This document shows positions 36,231 to 47,437 of a stretch of 64,000 nucleotides of DNA, piece after piece (positions within the stretch are counted from its first letter, which is position 1; every line of letters begins with the position of its first letter). Made by a program: the position numbers and the translations under genes. A model generated the notes under the pieces. The model made no database searches, was not told the origin of the DNA, and saw only the letters and a list, made by a program, of their open reading frames with translations. This stretch comes from Oidiodendron maius Zn. Lineage: Eukaryota; Ascomycota; Leotiomycetes; Myxotrichaceae. The stretch covers positions 327,661 to 391,660 of the forward strand of contig KN832894.1 of NCBI GenBank assembly GCA_000827325.1, written 5' to 3'.

Positions 36231-37564
36231 TCATAAGGTACACAAGTGGGTCCATACCGGAGGCTTTGGAGGTGCATTTATCCACGCAGCCATTTGATAT
36301 TGCTGGCTGTGTGCAGCGGTGAGACTTAAGTTATACTCCTGGCCACCCTTGAAGTTGTAAAGGAAGTTCATCGGAAAGAGAGGATTAAATGGTGTAGAGT
36401 TCTGGATTGTGTCTATATCGTCTTTTGAGAGCTTTGTGTTCACTGCCATGGGCATTGCTTTAACATGCTCGATAGTTTGGACACCAACGATGGGGAAAAC
36501 GTAAGGCGATTGGTGAAAGAGGTACGCCAGAGCCTGTCCATACAGTTAGTTTGTGCCACGTTGAGGTGTATTATTGTAGCATACCACAGCTTGTACCGTT
36601 GTATTTTTACGTCCTGCAATCTGCTCCAAGGCCATCGAAACCTTCGCATCATTTTCGCTTAAACCGTAACCTTTGCGAGCTCTTAGATCCTGTTCTGCCT
36701 GCTTCTTCTGCTCTGTTGACAACAGTTGACCACCGCTCAGGGAGCCCCATGGTACAATAGCCATGCCTTGGTCTTCACACATGGGGATGATTTCCGCTTC
36801 CATGTCCCTGAAGGCAGCGTTCCATCGACCCTGAAATATTGAAAAAGGCGTCAACCCGTTCTTACGAGCAACTGCGAAGGAAAGTCAACGCCTGCTGTAT
36901 TATAGTGGGCCAGAGAGACCATGGCTTACATTCATTTGCTTTGACGACTACCCACGCAGGCGTGTCAGATACACCAAGGTACAAAACTTGCTTGGCCATA
37001 ACAGAAGCATGTAAATGAGTCATTACCTCTTCCACCGAGGTCGCAAAATCCCACCTGTCCCAGTCAGCCAGTGATTCATTTCTTAGATACTGACAAATAA
37101 ATCCTACAAACCTACCAATGTACGTAGAGTATATCTATATAGTCCGTTCTGAGTTTCCTGAGACTGTCCCTTATTGAAATGTGCATACTCTTGGCAGAGT
37201 TCCCCGTGAAGTTACTCTGCAATGGTTCATTTTCCCGGCAGTAGGCGCGATAACCGGATGTGTATTTTGTAGCGATGACCATTTGGTCCCGACAACCTCG
37301 CTTCTCCATCCATTCGCCGATCAACTTTTCTGAGTCCTCGGAATTGTAACTATTAGCTGTATCAATGAAATTCCCCCCGAGGGAGAAGTAAGTGTCGAGG
37401 AGGGTAAACGGCTCTTCATTTTCCCCAAACATTTCACTCCATGAGCTACCGATGCTTATACCACCAAGGGCAATAGGGGAAACTTTGACACCGGCAGTGG
37501 GGGATAAGATACGGTGAAGCCCCAGGGCGGTCTTTGGCTTGGGAGGGGAAGCAAACATTGACAT
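36231..37564 (-). CDS. aldo-keto reductase, norsolorinic-acid-reductase/aryl-alcohol-dehydrogenase type
   Basis: Exons 37564-37116, 37054-36930, 36871-36585 and 36533-36231 (introns 61, 58, 51) give 387 residues. The catalytic tetrad is visible: Asp and Tyr in NFIDTANSYNSED, Lys in MVIATKY and His in ILYVHWWD. LGVSDTPAWVVVKANEF, FSIFQGRWNAAFRD, IVPWGSLSGG and the cofactor-side VFPIVGVQTIEHV follow in the family order, and WINAPPKPP closes it. Members reduce aldehydes or ketones with NADPH; the NorB/AflF branch and plain aryl-alcohol dehydrogenases look alike, so the substrate is open. The ATG at 37564 was chosen because relatives begin with MxxFxxPPxPKT. A variant TGCAAC word lies about 250 bases upstream. 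Confidence 0.94.
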
Positions 37565-37817
37565 TGTGATGGCCACTACAGCGGTTTGTTTCGCTTTTGA
37601 CAAAATGTATAATGCAGAGAAGTTGATTTTGCGTAATAGTAAACATCAGGAAAATCAGTTTAATTATGCTTTGAGGCGTGGAAAATGATATATATGCACA
37701 CCTCAAAACAATGTAGATGAACAACAGCATGCTGCAGGGATCCGCAGTGCGCTCCGAAAACTACCCGAAGCCGCCACAATAAGCGTGTCCCCTGAACAGG
37801 TATTTCCATTAAGCTAA

Positions 37818-37834
37818 TGCAACCGGCTTATGGG
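37818..37834 (+). promoter_or_regulatory. TGCAACYTGCTT word, variant copy 4
   Basis: Reads TGCAACCGGCTTATGGG after GCTAA, 254 bases upstream of the aldo-keto reductase start. Confidence 0.35.
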
Positions 37835-38640
37835 CCCCACCCTAGCAGAAGATGATTGACAAAGGGGTACAAAATCCTCTTCTTCCGAACTGTTGAAGGA
37901 GGAATGTGGAAGCCTAGGGGATGGTGCGTCACGTGAGGAATCAGTCGTGCACCGTGTGCACATGATAGCTACATCTTTTTATCAGAATGGAGATTTGCCC
38001 ATACGAAACTCAGCGGTTCAGTTAAAGCATTCAGTCCTCGAGTCTGTCGAAACGAACACAAAAAGCCCTAACGTTACAGACTGCTGTGCCATAGTTTTCG
38101 CTTCGTAGCAGGCTGGACTGAACAGTGCGGTTATTTTTAGAACCATCTCCCTCTCCCCCGGGTAGTACCCTACGTAGCATTTCTTGCGGCCTGCAGAGTG
38201 ACACCGGCGCATCGGTGTACTAGATCTGCACGTGGAACACGTACCCCGCTGTATATCATCCAGGCACTGGAAGAGGGGTCGGGCGGCTGCGCCTCGCTTC
38301 TCGAGCTCGTACTTGATAGCAGACGGATTGAGCACCTCGGCAGTTGGCATGATGCCCCGCATTTACTGGTCTACCTCAGCAGAGTGGACGTTTCATGGAA
38401 CTTATCGATGTCTTATCGAGTAACTTGCGGCCAGATAAGCAGTGAGTATAATAAAGAGAAGGATGGAATAAAATTCAAAACAAAATACATTACAAACCAG
38501 AAATTTTCAGAGTAGAGAACGTACTGCTTACCATAGTTTTTCTCGCCAAAAGCCCTACAGAGCTACATTGATTCTCTATCCGTGCGCGGTTATCTCCTCT
38601 GCCGGGCGAACTGACCTATGCGGAGAGGAGTATCAGTGCG

Positions 38641-38668
38641 GCACTTGCTAGCATGTGCTAGCAAGTGC
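38641..38668. repeat. 28-bp palindrome, 13-bp arms
   Basis: GCACTTGCTAGCA, spacer TG, then TGCTAGCAAGTGC. The arms are exact inverse complements. It could be a binding site for a dimeric regulator or a hairpin. Confidence 0.9.
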
Positions 38669-39158
38669 GGAGTGATCGAGTACCCCGCATCGCAGATCTG
38701 GCCACCGGGACCTAATGCGTTACTATTTGCTGCCAAGACCCTCTTTTTCCATCAGTCTAATTATCACAGATGATTCGTGGAGTGAAAGTGTTTCCGATCT
38801 CAGAGAGAGCAAGGCATTACTCTGCATTTATTAGCTAACAATACTTGGCCGATATGTAAAATAAGGTATTTTCAACTTGTGTGAAGAGGTCGCTTCCGAA
38901 CCACGCACACCCCGCATCAGATTTAAGGTGCTTCGATGGGCCACAATCATGCGATCGTAACCCAGTTTCGGGTTCAGGTTCAAGTACCATCGTCCCGAAG
39001 GCGAGAGACCTTACCAGAGCCTCGGCCATCGGTAACGTAACGGGTATCTTAAAGTTTCCCCTCGCGACTGGGGAGATTAGAAGATGCCATATATGGAGCA
39101 GAGCATACTGCACTACCGGCCTTAGCGAGTCGTTTCTGTCTGAGACATCTAACTGAGG

Positions 39159-41275
39159 ATGGCTTTTAGGATTGGGTTGTTATCGCTACTAGGCTTCCAC
39201 CTCTCTTCGTCCACATTAGCACATCCCCAACAAAGTGTAACAACGAGATCTGCCTGTGAGAACACCCCTCAATCTCGGTCCTGCTGGGCGACAAGCTTTG
39301 ACATCGACACAAATTATTATGAAGAATGGCCAGATACTGGCAGGATTGTCGAGGTATGCTTATCAACTAGTGTTACTGGTGTTATGCTCATAATTGTCAA
39401 GTACTCTTTAAATATTGCTGAGACTGTCCTAAGTCCGGATGGAGTGCCGAGGCCAATGATAACTGCCAATGGTGTATTCCCAGGCCCAACTCTGGAGGCA
39501 GACTGGGGGGATACTCTGGGTTCGATGTCCAACAGTTTTACCAGAACCCAGTCCAGTAGAACTAATCTCACATAGTGGTTCACGTTACCAATTCACTTCC
39601 CAATAATGGAACCGCTATCCATTTTCATGGAGTGCGTCAATTAAATAACAACCAGAATGACGGTGTTCCTTCCGTAACACAGTGTCCCATTGCAGTAAGA
39701 TATCCCTTCCTGCTGAATCACTAGCGTACTTACGCTAATGGCACCACCCAGCCGGGAAAGACAATGACATATACATGGAAGGCAACGCAATATGGCTCAT
39801 CATGGTACCATTCGCACTGGGGGCTTCAAGCATGGGACGGCGTTGCAGGTACATATTTGTTAATTTCATTCTCGTTCTTACTGAACTATGTGCTTAGGCG
39901 GCATTGTGATCCACGGACCGGCGACAAGCAACTATGACGAAGACCTCGGCATCCTTGTGATAACTGACTGGAGCCATGAGACAGCTGTCCAGCTATATCC
40001 CGGAGTCTTAGAGATTGCGTTCTCCATACAAGACAATGGTCTCATCAACGGGACCAATACGTGGCAGGATAAAGGACAGCGATGGGAAGTGGTTTTCCAA
40101 CCAGGGAAAAAATACCTCATGCGAATTGTGAATGTATCAGTCGACCACCATTTCAAGTTCTCCATTGATGGCCATACTTTGACTGTCATTGCAGCCGACT
40201 TTGTTCCTATCAAACCATTTACTACCACAATACTTAATGTTGGTATTGGTAAGCTCTCTTTCGTTCGCCTTACTATATTCGGCAGCCATGCTAATGATTC
40301 CCTTCGCAGCGCAACGTTACGATGTGATTGTGAATGCAGATGCACTCCCAGGTAACTATTGGCTGCGTGCTTTTCCAGCCTTACTATGCGACGTCAACAA
40401 AAATCCCTCGAATATCAAAGGAATCATTCGCTACGACATGGGAAGCAGTATGAATCCAACTACATTGCCGTGGCCTTCTCTCGACATTAACTGTGACGAT
40501 GAGACTCAGCTGAGGGCCATGGAGCCTTGTGTCGCACTATCCCCGGGTTTGGCAGATGAGGAGGGTAATATTGATGTGGAAACCTTCCTAGAAGACCAAA
40601 AATATTGGAAATGGCAGATGAATTCGACCTCGTTTCGTGGTGATTGGGGAAACCCTACAATTCTACAAGTTCATGAAGGTATCCTCAACTTCACACAAGA
40701 AAACGACGTCATTAAGTTGGAACGGCCCAACGAATGGGCATATTTCGTCATTGAGACGGACTTCATATTCGCGCACCCTATCCATCTCCACGGTATGAGC
40801 TCCAGTAGATCCAGTAGAGGGGGCCACTTCGCTAATACTCGACAGGGCACGACTTTTATCTCCTGGCTCAAGGTACGGGAAAATTCGACGCATCGACACC
40901 ATTAAATATCACTAATCCATTGCGTCGTGACACGGCCATGCTACCGTTGTCTGGATACATGGTGATGGCGTTCAAAGCTGACAACCCCGGAGCATGGTGA
41001 GATTGTTATCCCTTTCTACACTGCCTTTTCCTATACATACACTGCCATGGCTGTCATCCCGCTTCTAATTAACTAGGGTATTAATACTTCCCAGGCTCAT
41101 GCACTGCCACATCGGATGGCACGTCGAGAGTGGACTTGCGTTACAGTTCCTCGAACTTCCTAACGCCATCAATGCGACTCTCGACGCGGACCAACTCACC
41201 TCTACTTGCATACAGTGGAACGATTGGCAGAAAGATTATAATTTGATCCAAGATATCAATGACTCCGGCGTTTAG
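39159..41275 (+). CDS. laccase (multicopper oxidase)
   Basis: Eight exons, 39159-39353, 39402-39519, 39576-39694, 39752-39848, 39898-40248, 40310-40792, 40846-40996, 41095-41275, give 1,695 bases (564 residues). A signal peptide ends near residue 21. All four copper-binding segments are present: [33 protein letters not shown] and [18 protein letters not shown]; the residue axial to type 1 copper is Leu, typical of high-potential fungal laccases. Many NxT/S sites suggest glycosylation. The family oxidises phenols and reduces oxygen to water outside the cell; in ascomycetes it also serves pigment and metabolite oxidation. The second intron has a weak donor, GTTCGA, but no other reading gives [15 protein letters not shown]. 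Confidence 0.95.
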
Positions 41276-42327
41276 CCCAATTATTCCACTGCTGCGTTCT
41301 CCATATATCGATTTTTCTCCATCGCTTTTCTCCGAAGGCTATGGAGGCATGGACTGAGGTTAAACTTTGCTTCCTCGTAATTCAGAAAGAGGTCCAAATG
41401 AAGTGAGCCCGTTCCGGCCACCCTTCGATCAGACATATTGAAGAATGGCGTACCCTGGTTCTTGTTCAACTTTTACGATCTACGCAAGCCAGTTGTTTTG
41501 GGAAGGTGTTGCAGGCTTTGTCTAGGACTTACCCTAGACCTTTATGAAGATAACTCCACGTGACAGCTTAGTATGACAATAGGTCACCACCTCTCTAATA
41601 TATATATCGACCTTTTATGAGGGATATATAACCGGATGGTTGTTGTGGATGCTGACTAGGGGGGCAAAGTGGCAACTGACATCCGAATACGGCCTGATTT
41701 AGTGGAGATAACATGAATCCAGCATCAGAACCTCGGGGCAGGACATACCGATATTCGGCGCCCAATATCGGCGTAACCACTGAATATTCGAATATATAAG
41801 GAGGCTATTCGGACGCTCTGTAGTTAGTTATTCGAGTCAAAATATCAGCTGTATTTGATCCTATAATGCTTAGTAATACATTGCTTTAGCCAATCAGAAG
41901 AGTCCTGCACCAACAGTAGTCTTGCAATGATCTTAAGAACTCCCTCTCGAGTTGCCTCCTACGTGCGCCCTAATCCCCAACGCCAAAGACCATTCAAATG
42001 TGTACTTGTAAAAGTACCAGTACCAGCATTCGGTGCGCCACTGTCGATCGTATTTCGAAGGCTGGCACCCATGTGTACTTGAGATCAGTACATGGAAGCG
42101 TGGAATTACCTTTATCCGTGGTTTCAGCCGCACTGCAGCCTAACCCCCGCAGCAAATACAGTAGGTTTCTGCTCCCATCAGTTTACCTCCTCATCATGGT
42201 TTCGACGTCCAGCACTCTAGAACAAATGCCACCTTGTCGGAAGAGATAACACAGTGAAGCAGGTCTTCAGCTGGCGATCCATCTTCCTATCAGCCCAAGC
42301 CCGGTGCATGACTTCGCTATAATCAAT
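41276..42327. other. intergenic with possible solo LTR
   Basis: Between about 41573 and 41881 the sequence begins TGACAATAGG and ends AGTAATACA, with a TATATAAGG at about 41797 and a hairpin (CCGATATT/AATATCGG) near 41748. This would fit a worn solo LTR, but I see no target-site duplication. Confidence 0.3.
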
Positions 42328-43935
42328 ATGGATGAATCATCAGGTCGTTTGGTGAACACACTTGACCTCTGCGTTCCTAATATCCCCGAGGATCATGTAT
42401 CGCTGGCATCAATGACACCAGCGCTAGCAGTGAACTCAAATGTCTTCATACAGAATGTGCATATATGGAACCACGAGACGGAACTTAGCGCCTCCTCTAA
42501 TACCTTAAGGTCTAGCTACCTCAGTCCTATGAATCACCATATATCGGCAGGTACATCATACGATGAATGTCAGCCATTAGGGAGCGATAATGCGAAGCTA
42601 GAACCTCTACTGAGAAAGGGTCATACTAAATCTCGAAGGGGATGTCACAGTTGTAAAAGGCGACGTGTGAAGGTACATTTAAAACCAATTTATAAGACGG
42701 AAGACTAATGTGTATCATAGTGTCCAGAAAATCGTCCAGCCTGCACTCAATGTACCAGGCGTCGACTCAAATGTGAATGGCCAGAGCTTTACATCAGCCA
42801 AGCAGAAGAAGTTATTGTGAAGAAGAGCCCGACAATCCCTCGGCAGATAGAATTATTACCCCCAGTATTTAAAATGCAAGATTTCAGGCTGTTCCACCAC
42901 TTCATCAACGACGCTTATCCTATTGAACCCATCGGTAATGAATCCATCTGGACCCATGAGATTCCAAGTATTGCACACAATGTAAGCTCTTATCAACCTT
43001 AGAACCTTTAGGGTTTATCTAACCCACTACGCAGTACAATTATCTTCTGCATGCAATGCTTGCTTTATCTGCGTCTGATATTGAGGCGAGTTCAAACGAG
43101 CATTCTTTGGAGCTAGCTCAATCCGCCATCTTCCACCGCATCCTAGCGATTAAATATTTCAACCGTGCCTTGTCCGCTCGTCTGCATACCTTCGAAGAGA
43201 GAAATGCGATTCTTGCAACCTGCTTTATCCTACTCTATCAGTCCAAATTGATAGACGAAGGACTCTCTGAATATCTGACCTTTGTACGAGGCTGTGTTTT
43301 AATACCTCTCCAGATGACCAGCAAAGATCTGAAGCTCTTGTTCCAGAACCTTCTTAGTGATGAAGGGATCGAGAAGACACGACCGTATTTGCAAGACCTG
43401 CAGGCAGTTGACCTAAAGTCTATGGACGCTGCATACGCATCACTGGAAGGCCTTAGGCCCTTATGTGAACGAGAAGTAGAGAAGAGAATGCATGAACGCT
43501 TGCTAGATCTCGTTCGTTGTTTTTACTTATCTTCATGCGACGGTACGAAGTTCTTGTTTATTTTATTTTATTTTTCAGATATAGAGAAGCAATGCTGACA
43601 TTGTTCACGTAGGATACATTGCCTGGCTGAAAGGTTCCGTTTTCTTCTCTTGTCACATAACCCATGCCGAGTTCCTAGCTTTAATCGATCCCTCTAATGT
43701 CGCCGGCCAGCTTCTACTTTCGCACTTGGTTGCGGTCCAGACATTAATATCTCCTATTAAGCCAATGGAGCGAGCTGGTAGAAAGAATTCGCATTTTATA
43801 AATGGGATGGCAAGATGGCTCGAGGTGGCCCATGCCAAGGTAGATCCAAGCATGAGGGGCTATTTTGAGTGGCCGATAAAGAGGGCTGAGGAAGTTCGAC
43901 AGTGGTTTAAGTATGAAAAGGCATTAGCGACCTGA
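42328..43935 (+). CDS. Zn2Cys6 transcription factor, UPC2/sterol-uptake-control-like
   Basis: Exons 42328-42672, 42721-42981, 43035-43542 and 43613-43935 give 478 residues. The zinc cluster HTKSRRGCHSCKRRRVKC plus PENRPACTQCTRRRLKCEW (about residues 99-135) has the perfect spacing C2C6C6C2C6C, and the first intron splits it just before the third Cys, as often seen in this group. The rest, MQDFRLFHHFINDAYPI, YNYLLHAMLALSASDIE and HRILAIKYFNRALSARL, matches the UPC2-like fungal regulator family; the zinc cluster lies after a roughly 95-residue Ser-rich N-terminus. The ATG at 42328 is the first in frame. It lies about 1 kb after the laccase gene on the same strand, so control of that gene is possible but unproved. 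Confidence 0.93.
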
Positions 43936-44135
43936 GTGCTGGTGAATGTTTTACGGAGAAGTCAGACGTTATTAACTCCAATAGGCCAGTTCACGAATAT
44001 TCAAGTAGCTGTGTGTAATATTAATTTATTACACCCCAGACAAAATATATTTAGAGCCTGCTGTGGAACAGCTTAAGGGTGTCAATTTATTCATGCTAAA
44101 GTCCAAGGACGGTACAATTTAGCGGCTACTTTGAC

Positions 44136-44245
44136 CATGTCTAGTATTCGAGCGTCAAGTATTAGAGTGTCCGGTATTAGAGCGTTAGTAACGGAGCGTC
44201 TAGTATTCGAGCGTGAGTACTCGAGTGTGAGTGTTCCAGGGCAAT
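44136..44245 (+). repeat. short imperfect tandem repeat, about 15-20 bp units
   Basis: Units such as TAGTATTCGAGCGT, AAGTATTAGAGTGT, CGGTATTAGAGCGT and GAGTACTCGAGTGT follow one another about six times. They lie next to, and may be part of, retroelement copy C. Confidence 0.6.
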
Positions 44246-44337
44246 ATCCAAGTATATGCACTTAGGTAGGTATTCAGGTGTATGCGTGCAAAAGATTAGT
44301 TCAGTAAGTCTTGAGGAGGATCTCAATGAGGTATATA

Positions 44338-44407
44338 ATACGCAGGTCGTAGTTGGGCATCACGGTAAAACTCAGTATTTTAGCTAGAGTAATGCACAGA
44401 CAACTAA
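44338..44407 (-). repeat. dispersed retroelement-like repeat, copy C
   Basis: On the minus strand it reads AGTTGTCTGTGCATTAC, then ACTGAGTTTTACCGTGAT and CCCAACTACGACCTGCG, in the same order as copies A (4.1 kb) and B (7.2 kb). Confidence 0.5.
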
Positions 44408-44832
44408 ATTAAGCAGTAGAATACAGGAGAACTAGAGCGGCAAGAATACAGAGGACTATAACTATACAGTATAAGATGCCCAATAATTAATAAGAACTTT
44501 GTTGTTGGGGTTGGTTAAATCAACCAATCGCCAATCGTCGCGATCGTATTCGCATACACTGCCCCATCTATGCTAGGGTAGCCAGGCGGGCGATCAACTT
44601 GTCCAATCAAGGTTTGTGGGTGTTAGAGATACACTTAAACTGGTCAATCGGGCACAGTTTAAACTATTTTAGCCTGCTGAACTCACTACTGTTTTCAATA
44701 TCCTTTCATTGTGCTCCAAATTTCTGAAATATTTCTAACGCTGTTATTGAGATGGTGAGAACGAGCAAAGGCTTTTCAATTCAACTTCTACTTCGATATC
44801 GCCGGGTGCCTTTTTGATTGATCAATTTCAAC

Positions 44833-45845
44833 ATGCGCTACATTCCGTTTGTCGCTTGGTTCGTTTGTCTTGCGGCCCTCATCCTTTGCCTAGTGAGTTT
44901 CAATGCGGGTATAGATGGGGATGCCATAGAGAATTGTGCAGTCCTAACGGTAAGGCATCTCTTCTAACAACTGCTGTATAATCCAGTAATAATAACATCT
45001 TATTCGTAGTTCAATACCTCGTCCCTAGGCGTGAACGAGTACTACAACTCCTCAACGCCTGAACTCTCAGAGAACATAAGCTCTCTTCTCCCTCCCGGAG
45101 TCACACACCCAGTATCCCTTACCCACTACCTGGGGGTAAAAGACTGGTACTCAATGCACTATGTCCGCACCTGCTCTGGCTTCTTCGCCGTCTCCAGCAG
45201 CAACCCATCTCTTTTGACTACAAAGAAGATCAATATAACTTGTACGACCCAAAGCGCTGGCTATACCTTTATCCTCAACGATGTGCTGCGGAAGGGATTG
45301 AATCCCAGCGTTCAAGTTCTCGCTACTGATATTCCTGGATCACGCTATAATACTCGGCCGTGGTATTCTATGTGGCAAGTAGGCCAGGTGACTGGTATTT
45401 CGGCTTGGATTGCTATACCGTTTACATGGGCGGGTACCAGGAGGCTTAATGGCTATTGTGTGCTGTGGTCATTTGTATGCCATTCTCCCTCTCTCCCTCT
45501 TACATACAAGCATTAGGGACTCCAACTGACTAAATTCAGCTCTCCTATATGTTCTTTAACATTAACGCTGGCCTTGTAACACGTCAAATCTTCTCTGCAC
45601 GCTCTCAACTTGGCACATCAGTTGTTCCATACCCATTAGGATTCTTGGGTCTAACGTGGAGTACCTGTGTTGCCATGTTTATAGTGTTCGTGTCGATGCT
45701 GATGGAGTGGCATTTCCAGCTTTGGACCTTCAAGGATGATAAAATCACACTTTATAGGAAACCAAAATACTGCAGTTGGCATTTAATGAACCTTTTTTCT
45801 AAGCTGAAAGAGGTCCACGAAACTCAGACTAGGGATAAGGAATAA
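44833..45845 (+). CDS. SUR7/PalI-family membrane protein
   Basis: Exons 44833-44949, 45010-45474 and 45540-45845 (introns 60 and 65 bases) give 295 residues. The layout is that of the family: an N-terminal membrane segment (FVAWFVCLAALILCLVSF), a long outer loop with YSMHYVRTCSGFF and NITCTT, then three more membrane segments (GISAWIAIPFTWA, LWSFLLYMFFNINAGL, TWSTCVAMFIVFVSMLMEW) and a charged cytosolic tail. SUR7 proteins sit in plasma-membrane eisosome domains; PalI relatives take part in pH sensing. Which branch this belongs to is unclear. The second exon contains two Cys of the family loop. Confidence 0.85.
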
Positions 45846-46534
45846 AGGGTAAGTTGGGGCTGTTGTAGAATAAGACGTCTTTGGCGAGCGGGCAATGTTA
45901 GGAGGAAGCCTTGGGGAATTATAGTTTCGTACTGATATTATGTACTGTTTTACCCGGTATGGGCTTGATATTGTATTGCCGTTTGGTTTCAGTGACAGAA
46001 TGAGAACTAATGAACACACATTCACATAGCCCTACTAGGGAATTCTTTTGAATCAGAAGGACTTTTAATTAGCAAGAATGTATGGGACAGTATGCTGAGA
46101 CCGAGGATCTACGACGCCGGCTTCTAGCTAGTCGGGAGTGGACACTGGGCCAGATCATCCAAATACGATAGACAGTGTTGGGGTTTGGCTGAAGTAGTTA
46201 TATAGCTGCAGAAATTCAAAGATGTATAAGAGTTTCGACGTCGAATTTTGACCAGTCGGGAGTAGACACTGGGACCAGAGCATCCTCTAACGCTTGATGC
46301 TGGTAACAAAGTCGGCGCAACACTGCATATGCAAAGCGATACGACGAATCATCGCTGCTTTTCTGATGGTATTTAAAGGGCATGCGGATGTGAAGAGGGG
46401 ATTGATATAGCTAGTGACCAGATGAACAGAGTGAGGGTTGAGGGTTGAGAGTTAAGGTTTGAGAGTTGAGAGTTAAGGTTTGAGGGTGTGAAAGTTAATT
46501 TACAAACTAGGCAATAGAACGAAGAAAAGTAAAC
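45846..46534. other. intergenic with short direct repeats
   Basis: Two copies of AGTCGGGAGTGGACACTGGG (second with one A for G) start at about 46131 and 46253. A purine-rich tandem stretch (TTGAGAGTTGAGAGTTAAGG) covers about 46429-46490. No gene recognised. Confidence 0.6.
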
Positions 46535-47240
46535 ATGCGATACGCTGATATCCGGATTGCCAAAACAAGAATGCTAAGAGACCAGTCATCTGCAAAAATG
46601 CCTAAAACCAAATCAAATACCGGCAAGTCTTCTCAGCAAAAAAAATTAGAAAAGACAGTAAGACTCCTTCGTGCTGTGCCACGAGGTAATGCTTAGTTTT
46701 GAAGCCCACTAATCCTGGGCTCCTTAGTACTGGGGCAAAAATAAAAATGTCCCCATTGCGGCCAAAGAAGTAACAAAAGACAGCCTTGAATGCAAAGTAG
46801 ACCAGCTTTGGATCTGCATCTTCGCAAAGTTCTTCCCAGACTCAGAAGGTTTCATAATAGTGCCAAAAGACGGCATTGAAAACTCCCAAAAGGCGCCAGA
46901 TATTACGATAAAATACCTTCACAATGAGAAGAAGTTCCTCACCGTACTGACAATGGAGAACAAACGGGCAAAATTTGATGGCCAACCCGCCGTGTGGCAG
47001 CAGGCCGTAGGGGAATTGGATGAGTATCTAGATTTGATACCCGATAGAGCAAAGTTGAAGCCCAAGCTAGAGATTGGACTAGTTGGAATCGGAAAGCGTG
47101 TGCGATTTTATTGTCGACGGAACGGGGGAGACATAATGGATTACCCGGGGAGTAAGGGGAGGCATTTGCACGTCAAGAAGGATGCAAAACAGATCGAAGG
47201 CCTTCTTAACAAGATTAAAAAGGCCATGATGCGATTATAA
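46535..47240 (+). CDS. PD-(D/E)XK nuclease-fold-like protein
   Basis: The best reading joins 46535-46675 and 46728-47240 (217 residues) using a weak donor, GTGCCA, and a good branch, CACTAATCC. The first exon is Lys-rich. In the second, PDITIKYL is followed seventeen residues later by MENKRA, giving the PD...(D/E)xK pattern of the nuclease superfamily, and then VWQQAVGELDEYL, a helix common in fungal members of that fold. RVRFYCRR and a Lys-rich tail follow. I infer a DNA/RNA-binding or nuclease-like protein; the catalytic set is not proved, and the first exon is less sure than the second. It lies 198 bases upstream of the F-box gene on the same strand. Confidence 0.62.
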
Positions 47241-47437
47241 ATTGTACAGTAGTGTATGAAACTTAGTCATGAATCATACATATTACGGCTTTGCTTTAAC
47301 TTACTCCGTACAGATGGTATTACGTGATAGACCTTTAGAACCCACCTGGTGACGACAACTTACAAAGGAAATAGAAATAGCTCGCACATTGCCTTTAGGA
47401 GGTTGTCTATCCTTATTACCATCATTTCAAACAAGAG

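Larger units (their letters stand above)
37565..39158. other. intergenic between divergent genes
   Basis: The shared upstream region of the aldo-keto reductase and laccase genes. It holds a 28-bp near-perfect palindrome (38641-38668). A 115-codon minus-strand frame at 38018-38362 with several Cys residues is open, but I could not assign or splice it. Confidence 0.45.
43936..44832. other. intergenic with minisatellite and retroelement-like debris
   Basis: Contains the repeats at 44136-44245 and 44338-44407. No gene recognised. The last 90 bases are the 5' region of the SUR7-type gene. Confidence 0.5.

Noticed and set aside
38018-38362. 115-codon minus-strand frame with a CSTCRSSTPMRRC segment
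   Set aside because: The Cys spacing does not fit a zinc cluster and no exon could be added on either side.
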